Source of the DNA: Acidobacteriota bacterium
GTDB lineage: Bacteria > Acidobacteriota > Terriglobia > UBA7540 > JAPUME01
Assembly (NCBI GenBank): GCA_027294185.1
Contig: JAPUME010000256.1
Location: 1-10,964 of the forward strand
DNA length: 10,964 nt
Reading direction: 5' to 3'
This document shows positions 1 through 6,742 of the stretch, piece by piece; the first letter of the stretch is position 1; each line of letters starts with the position of its first letter. The position numbers were made by a program, and so were the translations under genes. The notes beneath the pieces are model-generated. The model did not search any database. It saw only the letters and a list, made by a program, of their open reading frames with translations, and was not told where the DNA came from.

Positions 1-746
1 TATCCACGTTTTTCAACCAATACTTTAATGTTCTTCTCAAGCAATTCTCGCCGCTCATTCGTTTCGATCAAAACGCCGTGTTTTGCCAGGGTGCTGGAGT
101 ACTGGCGGAAACTCTTGAGCCGAATCGGCCTTCTTCCCCGCCGGCGGTGTCCAAAAGTGGCATCCGAGGCCTTTACATCGCCAAAGGCAAGCTTGATTAC
201 GCGAGCCTGCCGCCCCTCACCAAGCAATGCAAGTAGCCAACGAACGGGCCGAATGAATCGGGGGCCCGATTTTTTCAGCCAATACATGGTCGCCGGAAAG
301 CTCAGCCTGGAGATCACATCTTCCAGTAGAGCGGGAAGCACTTCATTCGCGGACTTCCCCAATCGCACCCGCCGGGCCATCACATATTCCCCACCGCCCT
401 TGGATACCCGTTCAAGTGAATCCAGACCCACACCGCATTTGCGAGCGAATCCCGCGGCGGCAGGCGTTGGTTGACCGTTGGCATCATAGGCAACTCGTGC
501 CGGAGGCCCCTGCATCTCCTCCAACTGATCCGGCTGGCTCCCCAGGAGGGAGGGAACGTAAACCGCAAGCCGGCGAGGAGTCGCGAAGGCGCGCACATCA
601 AGCTTACCCGAGCCCGCCAAACCCGCGTCCTGAATCCCCTTGCGGACCAGGTTCCCCAGCTCAATCCTTGCCCCTTCGAGCATGCGAGCGGGAATTTCCT
701 CGCACCCAATCTCAAAGAGGAGCGGGACTTGCCTCTTCTGTTTCAT
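1..746 (-). CDS. glyS: Glycyl-tRNA synthetase beta subunit (partial, N-terminal 248 residues)
   Basis: This is the beta subunit of the heterotetrameric (alpha2beta2) bacterial glycyl-tRNA synthetase, which works with GlyQ to charge tRNA-Gly in the cytoplasm. The beta subunit mainly binds the tRNA. Reading the minus strand from the ATG at 746-744 gives an open frame to the window edge with no stop, so about two thirds of the protein (usually near 690 residues) lies outside. Visible family landmarks are the N-terminal LLFEIGCEEIPARM at residues 9-22, ATPRRLAVYV at 55-64, a GPPARVAYD...TPAAAGFARKCG stretch at 80-105, RFIRPVRWLLALLG at 163-176 and TFGHR at 197-201. The start lies 4 nt after the glyQ stop, as expected for a co-transcribed, translationally coupled pair. 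No strong Shine-Dalgarno sequence precedes it. The identification is firm; only the truncation limits it. Confidence 0.95.
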   Translation of the reverse strand, partial: MKQKRQVPLLFEIGCEEIPARMLEGARIELGNLVRKGIQDAGLAGSGKLDVRAFATPRRLAVYVPSLLGSQPDQLEEMQGPPARVAYDANGQPTPAAAGFARKCGVGLDSLERVSKGGGEYVMARRVRLGKSANEVLPALLEDVISRLSFPATMYWLKKSGPRFIRPVRWLLALLGEGRQARVIKLAFGDVKASDATFGHRRRGRRPIRLKSFRQYSSTLAKHGVLIETNERRELLEKNIKVLVEKRG

Positions 747-750
747 AGGC

Positions 751-1725
751 TTACGCTTGTTCAAGCCAGTTATTCTGCTCCATGAACTTTGGTGCCACCC
801 CGCAAGACAGCCGCCGAACCCGGCCGATCAGGGAGACGCGCTCGGTGACACTGATGGCTCCCCTGGCGTCGAGTATGTTGAACAGATGAGAGCACTTAAG
901 GCACAGGTCAAACGCCTTCCGTACCGGATAACGGACACGGTCCTCCTCCGTTTTTAGCTGCTCAAAACCCTTCAAAAGCCGCGTGGCCTCAGCCTCATGC
1001 AGTTCAAACAGCTTGAACAGAACCGGCACATCGGCCATCTCAAAATCGTATACGGAGAACTGCAACTCCTCATCCCGGCGCAGGTCACCATAACTCACTC
1101 CATCGCTCCAACGGATGTCATAGACACTTGAAACGTCCTGGAGGAAGGCGCAAATGCGCTCCAACCCATAGGTCAACTCCGCCGAAATGGGCTCCAGGTC
1201 GATCCCTCCACACTGTTGAAAATAGGTGAATTGCGTGATTTCCAGCCCATCCAGCATCACCTGCCACCCTACGCCCCAGGCTCCCAGGGTGGGAGATTCC
1301 CAATTGTCCTCCTCGAAACGAATATCGTGATCCTGGAGATTGATGCCCAAAACTTCGAGGCTCTTGAGGTAGGAGTCCTGAACATCCCGGGGAGGAGGCT
1401 TCAAGATCACCTGATATTGCAGATGTTTCAGCAGCCGGTTAGGATTCTCCCCGTAGCGGCCGTCCGCGGGGCGACGCGAGGGCTGCACGTAGGCCACCCG
1501 GTAGGGGTTCGGTCCCAGGGCTCGTAGGAAGGTTTCAGGGCACATGGTCCCGGCACCCACCTCCACGTCATAAGCAGGCGTCAGGACGCAGCCGTGCTTA
1601 CCCCAAAACTCACTTAACCGCAGGATTACATCCTGCAAGTTCAGGCCAGGGTTTTTGGCCCCAGCCCCGGCTTTCCGTCTGGGAGTCCGAACCGTCGCTC
1701 GCTTTTTCTTCCCTTTTACAGGCAT
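751..1725 (-). CDS. glyQ: Glycyl-tRNA synthetase alpha subunit
   Basis: This is the catalytic class II subunit of alpha2beta2 glycyl-tRNA synthetase, which forms glycyl-adenylate and transfers glycine to tRNA-Gly together with GlyS. The 324-residue product carries the family core: GAGTMCPETFLRALG at 57-71, AYVQPSRRPADGRYGENPNR at 78-97, QYQVILKPPP at 103-112, FEEDNWESPTLGAWGVGWQVMLDGLEITQFTYFQQCGG at 137-174 (the active-site strands), and SHLFNILDARGAISVTER at 279-296. The protein is somewhat longer than the usual 290-300 residues because it begins with a lysine/arginine-rich tail (about residues 1-28) before the conserved NLQDVILRLSEFWGKHGC. The ATG overlaps the end of recO by 10 nt, and a GAGG sequence sits a few bases upstream, which supports this start. 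The order recO-glyQ-glyS is also known from Bacillus. Confidence 0.97.
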   Translation of the reverse strand: MPVKGKKKRATVRTPRRKAGAGAKNPGLNLQDVILRLSEFWGKHGCVLTPAYDVEVGAGTMCPETFLRALGPNPYRVAYVQPSRRPADGRYGENPNRLLKHLQYQVILKPPPRDVQDSYLKSLEVLGINLQDHDIRFEEDNWESPTLGAWGVGWQVMLDGLEITQFTYFQQCGGIDLEPISAELTYGLERICAFLQDVSSVYDIRWSDGVSYGDLRRDEELQFSVYDFEMADVPVLFKLFELHEAEATRLLKGFEQLKTEEDRVRYPVRKAFDLCLKCSHLFNILDARGAISVTERVSLIGRVRRLSCGVAPKFMEQNNWLEQA

Positions 1726-2465
1726 TGGGCCTCATCCAGGAGTTGCTTGGTCACCAACTTGCGCTCGATGTGTCTCTCGATCTGCTCGTCCAGGAACTGC
1801 CGCAAACTTCTCGATGTTTCCATTTCTGGGCTCGATTGGCGCCATCGCTCTAAGGTTTGCCCCTGGGTGCTCCTGCAGAGCTCTCTCGAAGCAGCGGCCA
1901 ATTGACGCCCCTGCCCTTCCCGGCAGCTCGTACAGCACAATCCTTCCCAGGAATTTCCATAGTAGGAAGCGCCTACGCCCAGTTTCTGTCCGCAACGGCT
2001 GCATTGATCGAGATCACTCAGCACGCCTCCCAGCCGCAGCATCCAGGCCGAAAAATAGCAAAGGATCGCATCCAAATGATCCGGCTGTTTCAAACCTCGA
2101 AGGACGTGCACGATCAAACGGAAGACACGGTCATTCGACTCCCGCTCGGGCATGAATTGATCACACACTTCCGCCACATACTGCGCCGCTACCTGACCCG
2201 AATACTCCCTCTGAATATCCATGAACGATTCGACCACCTCTGTAGAGTTCAACCGAACCAGATCACGGTTCTCCCGCTCATAGAACCAAACCCGTAGATA
2301 AGTCAGCGGCTCGAGCGATCCACCGAAACGACTCATCCGCCTCCGCGCACCGCCTGCAACGCCGCGAAGCCGACCAAACTCCCTGGTAAATAGTGATACG
2401 ATCTTGTCCGCCTCACCCAGCCTGTAGGAACGCAGAACAATCGCTTCTGTCTCATGTAGCGGCAT
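1716..2465 (-). CDS. recO: DNA repair protein RecO
   Basis: RecO is the recombination mediator of the RecFOR pathway. It binds single-stranded DNA and RecR, helps displace SSB and loads RecA at gaps. The 249-residue product has the usual length. It starts with the typical OB-fold N-terminus (LHETEAIVLRSYRLGEADKIVSLFTREFGRLRGVAGGARR, residues 3-42) and includes SLEPLTYLRVWFYER at 50-64. The zinc-finger cysteines are at C155/C158 (CSRCG) and C178/C181 (CTSC), the four-cysteine site found in many RecO proteins. The gene is first in a recO-glyQ-glyS run and is divergent from the PfkB kinase. The ATG at 2465-2463 has no convincing Shine-Dalgarno sequence; a second ATG seven bases upstream is out of frame and opens only a six-codon peptide. 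Its last ten bases overlap glyQ. Confidence 0.95.
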   Translation of the reverse strand: MPLHETEAIVLRSYRLGEADKIVSLFTREFGRLRGVAGGARRRMSRFGGSLEPLTYLRVWFYERENRDLVRLNSTEVVESFMDIQREYSGQVAAQYVAEVCDQFMPERESNDRVFRLIVHVLRGLKQPDHLDAILCYFSAWMLRLGGVLSDLDQCSRCGQKLGVGASYYGNSWEGLCCTSCREGQGRQLAAASRELCRSTQGQTLERWRQSSPEMETSRSLRQFLDEQIERHIERKLVTKQLLDEAQCL

Positions 2466-2478
2466 TAGCCATGGACAA

Positions 2479-2492
2479 GTCGACGCGTCGAC
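2479..2492. repeat. Perfect 14-bp palindrome upstream of recO
   Basis: GTCGACGCGTCGAC reads identically on both strands and lies 13 bp upstream of the recO ATG, inside the predicted recO leader, in the divergent recO/pfkB region. It could be an operator for a dimeric regulator, or it could be chance in GC-rich DNA. It has no loop, so it is less likely to act as an RNA hairpin. It consists of SalI-MluI-SalI recognition sites in tandem, so a construction artefact should also be kept in mind. Confidence 0.5.
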
Positions 2493-2509
2493 AATAACCT
2501 CGATTCCCT

Positions 2510-2539
2510 ATCATAATCCGACTCTGCCCAAAACGCCAA
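2510..2539 (-). promoter_or_regulatory. Predicted sigma70-type promoter for recO-glyQ-glyS
   Basis: On the minus strand a -35-like TTGGCG (2539-2534, 4/6 match) is followed after 18 bp by a -10-like TATGAT (2515-2510, 5/6 match). Transcription would begin near 2503, giving a leader of roughly 38 nt that contains the palindrome at 2479-2492. This is read by eye against the consensus and has no independent support. Confidence 0.45.
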
Positions 2540-2674
2540 ATTTCACATAGTAATCAGACGACTTCCGTAACCCTACCCCTAGCCGACCCAACCCAAATGC
2601 CTCCCGAACTGAATAAATTATGTTAACTCCGAGCTGATACCTAAGAATTATCGGACAGTCCCCGCTGGTTCCCA

Positions 2675-2703
2675 TTGCGCGTCTCTCCATTTTTCGGTAG
2701 AGT
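2675..2703 (+). promoter_or_regulatory. Weak predicted promoter for the PfkB-family kinase
   Basis: TTGCGC (2675-2680) and TAGAGT (2698-2703) are separated by 17 bp and match the sigma70 hexamers at 3/6 and 4/6 positions. The start point would lie near 2710, about 29 nt before the ATG. The spacing is ideal but the hexamers are poor, so confidence is low. Confidence 0.3.
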
Positions 2704-2738
2704 GATTGTTTTGCAAGTTGGACGTTAAGGAGAGAGGA

Positions 2739-3725
2739 ATGGCCGAGAAAGTGTCGAGCGTGGATGTGGTGGGACTTGGTGAAAATGTTATGGACACCCT
2801 GCTGCTTGTCGACCGCTACCCTGCCCGCGGCACCAAGACCCACCTTTTGACCTCTTCTCGCCAACCCGGTGGGCAGGTTGCATCGGCTCTGGTCGCATGC
2901 CGCCACCTCGGATTAAAGGCACGGTACCTCGGAAAATTCGGCGATGACGCCGACGCCAAACAGCAAATCAGAAGCCTGAAATTGGAGAGCATCGATTTCG
3001 AGTTTTGCCCTACGGTTTCAAACTGCCAGGGTCGGACCTCAGTCATCATCGTGGACCGAGCAACCGGGGAACGGACAATCTACTGGAACCGCGACGCTCG
3101 TTTGGCGGTTAAACCGGAAGAACTGAACCAGGAGGTCATCTGTAGCGGCAGGGTGCTCTTCGTTGACGGGCAGGACGTCGAGGCCTCAACCCAGGCCGCG
3201 AAGTGGGCGCGGGAGGCGGGACTGCACGTTGTTGCCGACCTCGACACCCTTCAGCCGGGTATTGAAAACCTGCTCCCGCACCTGACCCATCTGATTGCAT
3301 CCAAAGAGTTTCCTCGCAAGGTGACCGGCGCATACAAGATGCAGACCTGTCTTTCACAGCTCCACAAGAACTTCGGAATTCCCACCGTAGGAGTGACTCT
3401 CGGTCCTGACGGGGCCCTGTTGCTCGATAAAGGTGAGTTCTACTACTCCCCCGGTTATCGCGTGGCGGCTGTTGACACTACGGGCGCGGGCGACGTCTTT
3501 CACGGGGCCTTTGTTTATGGGCTGCTTCAGGGGTGGGCCTGGGAAAAGACCCTGGACTTCTGCAATGCTTTCGCGGCCCTGAACTGCACCGCGATCGGCG
3601 CGCGCGGGTCCATTCGAACCCAGGTGGAAGCCGAGGTTCTGATGGAACGTGGTTCGCGAAATGTAAACGAAGAATACCGAGCCCCGGCGAGCGTTCCCGA
3701 GAGTTCCGGCGCCACGACTCAATAG
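2739..3725 (+). CDS. PfkB/ribokinase-family carbohydrate kinase, substrate unknown
   Basis: This is a cytoplasmic ATP-dependent kinase of the PfkB (ribokinase) family, which phosphorylates a hydroxymethyl group of a sugar or nucleoside. The 328-residue length is typical. The N-terminal signature is GGQVASALVACRHLGLKARY at 44-63, continuing LGKFGDD; the C-terminal signature DTTGAGDVFHGAF is at 246-258, with D252 as the expected catalytic base and GAG as the anion hole. The G-E-N-V-M-D substrate-binding start lies at 14-19. The ATG at 2739 is chosen over an in-frame TTG 33 nt upstream because AAGGAG (2727-2732) sits six bases before it and conserved sequence begins just after. The last ~20 residues are a low-complexity tail. 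Neighbours do not identify the substrate: the gene stands alone between divergent recO and the downstream rhomboid gene, 178 bp away. Confidence 0.9.
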   Translation: MAEKVSSVDVVGLGENVMDTLLLVDRYPARGTKTHLLTSSRQPGGQVASALVACRHLGLKARYLGKFGDDADAKQQIRSLKLESIDFEFCPTVSNCQGRTSVIIVDRATGERTIYWNRDARLAVKPEELNQEVICSGRVLFVDGQDVEASTQAAKWAREAGLHVVADLDTLQPGIENLLPHLTHLIASKEFPRKVTGAYKMQTCLSQLHKNFGIPTVGVTLGPDGALLLDKGEFYYSPGYRVAAVDTTGAGDVFHGAFVYGLLQGWAWEKTLDFCNAFAALNCTAIGARGSIRTQVEAEVLMERGSRNVNEEYRAPASVPESSGATTQ

Positions 3726-3863
3726 ACAGCTTACCGTTTAGCCGAAACCCGTCCCCACTCCTCAATCCTCAGGCCCCGCGTGGAGAAAGCCCAGGGCACA
3801 CACCAACGCCTGCCCTTCCCCGCCTGGGTGGTTGCAGGCCTTCCGTGGCGGCGACGACGGGCC

Positions 3864-3894
3864 TTGGCAGGCAGTTGCCAATGCGGTGTAGAAT
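3864..3894 (+). promoter_or_regulatory. Predicted promoter with inverted repeat, rhomboid gene
   Basis: A -35-like TTGGCA (3864-3869) and a -10-like TAGAAT (3889-3894, 5/6 match) are spaced 19 bp apart, somewhat longer than ideal. The -35 hexamer is also the left arm of a perfect inverted repeat, TTGGCA-N6-TGCCAA (3864-3881), a plausible repressor or activator site. The start point would fall at about 3901-3904, on or just before the ATG at 3904. Confidence 0.45.
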
Positions 3895-3903
3895 AACCCC
3901 GGC

Positions 3904-4611
3904 ATGATTCCCATACCCTTGAAGGACAACCTCCGTCGAGAGACCTGGCCCGTCATCACGCTGGTTCTGGTTGGGTTGAACCTGGCTGTTTTCTTGTTCG
4001 AACTCTCGCTTGGCAATCGACTGGAGCAGCTCATCCAGGTATTCAGCGTCGTGCCGGCTCGATACACGGGAGCGGAAGGATGGTCGGCGCAGGGCATCGT
4101 GGGACTGATCGTTTCTCTGTTTGCATCCATGTTCCTGCATGCGGGTTGGGGGCACCTGCTGAGCAACATGCTCTTCCTGTGGGTTTTCGGCAGAAGTGTT
4201 GAGGATAGATTCGGACATCGGAAATTTATTGGTCTCTACCTCATCTGCGGCGTCGGAGCCGCCTTTACACACATCTACATCAATCCCCTCTCCGAGGTCC
4301 CCACCGTGGGAGCCAGCGGAGCCATTGCCGGTGTGCTGGGGGCCTATCTCCTCAGCTATCCCGCGGCCAGGATTACCACTCTGGTTCCGCTGTTTTTCCT
4401 CTTCTGGTCGATTGAAGTTCCGGCGTTCCTGATCTTAGGCTACTGGTTCCTGATTCAGTTTGTGGCCGGCTGGCAGGCTTTTATGATCGCTCCGAGCGCA
4501 GTCGGAGGAGTGGCATGGTGGGCTCACATCGGAGGGTTCATTACAGGATTCCTTCTCGCCATAGGGTTGCGCCCCCGCAGGAAAAAACCCGCTCCCGCGT
4601 GGCTCTGGTAG
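3904..4611 (+). CDS. Rhomboid family intramembrane serine protease
   Basis: Rhomboids cleave transmembrane substrates inside the cytoplasmic membrane with a Ser-His dyad. The 235-residue protein shows the whole signature: HAGWGHLLSNM at 79-89 with H84 and N88 (oxyanion region), the catalytic serine S138 in GASGAIAG (136-143), and the catalytic H208 in WWAHIGGFITGF (205-216). Hydrophobic helices are seen at about 16-34, 64-80, 84-97, 108-124, 134-151, 157-170, 172-190 and 203-222. The C-terminus is short and basic (RPRRKKPAPAWLW). No Shine-Dalgarno sequence precedes the ATG, and a good -10 box ends only nine bases upstream, so translation may be leaderless. The gene converges on the DMT transporter gene 16 bp away. 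The substrate cannot be inferred. Confidence 0.95.
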   Translation: MIPIPLKDNLRRETWPVITLVLVGLNLAVFLFELSLGNRLEQLIQVFSVVPARYTGAEGWSAQGIVGLIVSLFASMFLHAGWGHLLSNMLFLWVFGRSVEDRFGHRKFIGLYLICGVGAAFTHIYINPLSEVPTVGASGAIAGVLGAYLLSYPAARITTLVPLFFLFWSIEVPAFLILGYWFLIQFVAGWQAFMIAPSAVGGVAWWAHIGGFITGFLLAIGLRPRRKKPAPAWLW

Positions 4612-4627
4612 CCCGTAGGGGCCTACC
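4607..4627. terminator. Possible bidirectional hairpin between convergent genes
   Basis: GGTAG-CCC-GTAG-GGG-C-CTACC can fold into an eight-base-pair stem with one bulged C and a four-base loop. It spans the rhomboid stop codon and the 16-bp gap before the stop of the convergent transporter gene. No clear U-tract follows on either strand, so an intrinsic terminator is possible but unproven. Confidence 0.35.
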
Positions 4628-5563
4628 TCACTCCCTTTCAACAAGATAGACCCCGCCGAAAATCAACACTGCGGCCAACACCCAGCCTCGGGTAATCGGC
4701 TCCTGGAGCAACCAGATTCCGAATCCGGCGGCAAGAAGGGGTTGAAGATACCCAAAAGCGGCCACTCGAGCGGCCGTCAGGTAGTCCAGGGCCTTGTAGA
4801 AAAGCAGATAGGGGATCGTGGCGCCAAGAATCAGGACGTAGGCTGCAGCCAGCCAGCCGGAAGTGGAAACAGCGCCCCAGTCGAATCCTGGGAGCGTTGC
4901 GGCCATGACCGGAGCGAGCAACAGAGACCCCATCGGATAGGAGACCACATTCAATGTCAGAGCGTCATAGCGGACGGCCGCTCGCTTGGCCAGAATCGTA
5001 TAGATGGAAAACACTACCGCCCCCGCCAGCAAAATCAGGTCCCCGACCCGATAGCTACTCTCCAGCGGGGCCCTGGTGAACGTCAGCACGCTCACGCCCC
5101 CGAAGGCAACCAGCACTCCCAGAATTTTTGGGGCGGTCAGGGCCTCCATATGTGTCCAGCGCGAAATCACCAGCACAAAAATGGGAACCATGGAGAACGT
5201 CAGGGCGGCATGCGTGACCGAGCTGTACCAGAGTCCGGTCATAAAAAAGCCCTGGTTCAGCACCAAACCGGTAATGGCGAGTCCCGCGAAGGTCTTCCAA
5301 TCGCCCCGGGCGCGCTCGAAACGCCGTCTGAGGGAAAACGGCGAAATCAGGAGGAACAGAATCGTCGCGCCCACCATACGCAATGGGATCAGAATTTGCG
5401 GTGGGAAATCATCCATGACAATCTTCGTTGCAACAATGTTCCCTGACCAACTGAGCGTCGCAATGCTCATCAGCAGGTAGGCGGAAAACGCCGTCAAACC
5501 CTTGCTCGTGCGAGGGTTTGCGGCTTCCAGCTCTCCGGATTTGGCATCCAAGGGAATCGACAT
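4628..5563 (-). CDS. EamA/DMT-family (drug/metabolite) transporter
   Basis: This is an inner-membrane permease of the 10-TMS drug/metabolite transporter superfamily, made of two tandem EamA repeats, which commonly exports amino acids or other small metabolites. The 311-residue product has about ten hydrophobic helices. The first repeat begins around AYLLMSIATLSWSGNIVATKIV and contains PLRMVGATILFLLISPFSLRR. The second contains GDLILLAGAVVFSIYTILAKR and ends with FGYLQPLLAAGFGIWLLQEP, a typical C-terminal EamA segment. I chose the ATG at 5563; an in-frame TTG 51 nt upstream would add a polar stretch with no family resemblance. An AAGTGA sequence is the only Shine-Dalgarno-like element. It lies 72 nt downstream of the racemase-like gene on the same strand, so it may share that transcript. 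The substrate is unknown; export or uptake of amino acids is a guess from context. Confidence 0.9.
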   Translation of the reverse strand: MSIPLDAKSGELEAANPRTSKGLTAFSAYLLMSIATLSWSGNIVATKIVMDDFPPQILIPLRMVGATILFLLISPFSLRRRFERARGDWKTFAGLAITGLVLNQGFFMTGLWYSSVTHAALTFSMVPIFVLVISRWTHMEALTAPKILGVLVAFGGVSVLTFTRAPLESSYRVGDLILLAGAVVFSIYTILAKRAAVRYDALTLNVVSYPMGSLLLAPVMAATLPGFDWGAVSTSGWLAAAYVLILGATIPYLLFYKALDYLTAARVAAFGYLQPLLAAGFGIWLLQEPITRGWVLAAVLIFGGVYLVERE

Positions 5564-5581
5564 CAGTTCACTTGTCAGGAA

Positions 5582-5600
5582 ATCCGCGTTACTTGCGGAT
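5582..5600 (-). other. Short hairpin in the racemase-transporter gap
   Basis: On the minus strand ATCCGC-AAGTAAC-GCGGAT forms a perfect six-pair stem with a seven-base loop, followed by TTTCC. It ends 18 nt before the chosen transporter ATG. It may be a weak terminator or attenuator between the two genes, or may affect translation. The T-run is too short for a confident terminator call. Confidence 0.35.
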
Positions 5601-5635
5601 CGACTGCAGATCAAGAATGAAAAGGAGTTCCGCCT

Positions 5636-6742
5636 TCAGGCAAAGGATTCCTGCCTTAGGGTCAAACTTTCAATGCGGTCGGTGTCGACCGAGTAACCGA
5701 GGCCCGCGCCGGTGGGGACCGAAATCGTCCCCTGCGGGCTTACGGTGACTTCGGGTTCGATAATGTCCTGCTTCCAATAGCGGCGGCTCGCCGAGACGTC
5801 CCCGGGCAGTACGAAATTCGGAAGCGTTGAGAGGGCGATATTGTGAACCCGTCCGATGCCGCTCTCAAGCATCCCCCCGCACCAGACCGGCACGCCCTTT
5901 TCCCGGCAAAGATCGTGTATCTTCAATGCCTCGGTGTAGCCGCCCACCCGCCCCAGCTTGATGTTGATAATCTTGCCCGACCCTGCTTCCAGCGCCTTGC
6001 GGACCTTTTCAACACTGGTGATGGGCTCATCCAGACAAATCGGGGTGGCAATCTCCCTTTGCAGACGCGCGTGGTCCAACAGGTCATCCCAGGCCAGGGG
6101 CTGCTCGAGCATCATGAGATGGAAATGGTCGAGCATTTTGATCCGAGGCAGGTCCGCCAGCGAGTAGGCCGCATTGGCGTCCGCCATCAGCCGGATGCGC
6201 GGAAAGCGGTTCCTGATGGCCCCCAGGACCTCGATGTCCCATCCGGGCTTGATTTTGACTTTAATGCGCTGATAGCCGGCTGCCAGTTCCCGTTCAACTT
6301 TCTCCAGCAACAGTTCGACGGAATCGTCAATTCCAATCGAGACCCCGCAGGGAATCTCCTTCAGTTCACCCCCGAGGAGCTTCGCCAGAGGCACGCCTGC
6401 CTGCTGTGCCTCGATGTCCCACAGAGCGCCCTCCAGGGCTGCCTTGGCCATATTGTGGCCACGAACCCGCTTAAACAGCGGCGCCGCATCCGAAGCTTTC
6501 TGCAGGGTCTTCCCCAGGACTCGAGGGATCAGAAAATCTCGCAGGATGTGCCACGCCGTATCGGTCGATTCGTAGCTGTAAAACGGCCCCTCGCCGGCCG
6601 TGCACTCTCCCCATCCGTGCACCCCCTCGGCCGTGACTTCCGCCAGCACAATCCTCCGCTCGGTGGTCCGCCCGAAACTGGTCTCAAAGAAGTGGACCAG
6701 TGGCAGCCGAATCTCTCGGATTTGGACCCGTTCGATCTTCAT
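5636..6742 (-). CDS. menC: MenC-like enolase-superfamily enzyme: o-succinylbenzoate synthase / N-succinylamino acid racemase
   Basis: This member of the muconate-lactonizing subgroup of the enolase superfamily belongs to the OSBS/NSAR family. These enzymes either make o-succinylbenzoate for menaquinone or racemize N-succinyl amino acids by two-base chemistry. The 368-residue length is normal. Catalytic residues are in place: K161-V-K163, metal ligands D188 (ADANAAY), E213 (LEQP) and D238 (LDEP), and the second catalytic lysine K262 (IINIKLGRVGG). The capping-domain motif FFETSFGRTTERR (18-30) and GGMLESGIGR (289-298) fit this family. Its ATG overlaps the upstream GNAT gene's stop as ATGA. The adjoining GNAT gene and the absence of other men genes favour N-succinylamino acid racemase activity. 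The symbol reflects the family name only; dipeptide epimerase is a less likely alternative. Confidence 0.88.
   Translation of the reverse strand: MKIERVQIREIRLPLVHFFETSFGRTTERRIVLAEVTAEGVHGWGECTAGEGPFYSYESTDTAWHILRDFLIPRVLGKTLQKASDAAPLFKRVRGHNMAKAALEGALWDIEAQQAGVPLAKLLGGELKEIPCGVSIGIDDSVELLLEKVERELAAGYQRIKVKIKPGWDIEVLGAIRNRFPRIRLMADANAAYSLADLPRIKMLDHFHLMMLEQPLAWDDLLDHARLQREIATPICLDEPITSVEKVRKALEAGSGKIINIKLGRVGGYTEALKIHDLCREKGVPVWCGGMLESGIGRVHNIALSTLPNFVLPGDVSASRRYWKQDIIEPEVTVSPQGTISVPTGAGLGYSVDTDRIESLTLRQESFA

Noticed and set aside
28..748. Several plus-strand frames of 104-148 codons at the left edge
   Set aside because: The minus strand encodes an uninterrupted GlyS N-terminus over the whole interval; the plus-strand frames are its shadows.
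2466..2738. Glycine T-box or other riboswitch leader for the recO-glyQS transcript
   Set aside because: No T-box-like sequence or extended stem-loops are seen, and the predicted leader is only about 38 nt.
2511..2906. A minus-strand frame covering the recO/pfkB gap and the start of the kinase gene
   Set aside because: It overlaps the promoter region and the conserved kinase N-terminus, and its product resembles nothing known.
3808..3872. Inverted repeat GCCTGCC / GGCAGGC downstream of the kinase gene as a terminator
   Set aside because: The 7-bp arms are about 50 bp apart with no T-run; more likely chance in GC-rich DNA.
4742..5446. A 234-codon plus-strand frame opposite the EamA transporter
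   Set aside because: Composition is rich in Gln, His, Gly and Arg, as expected from reading hydrophobic codons backwards; no domain seen.
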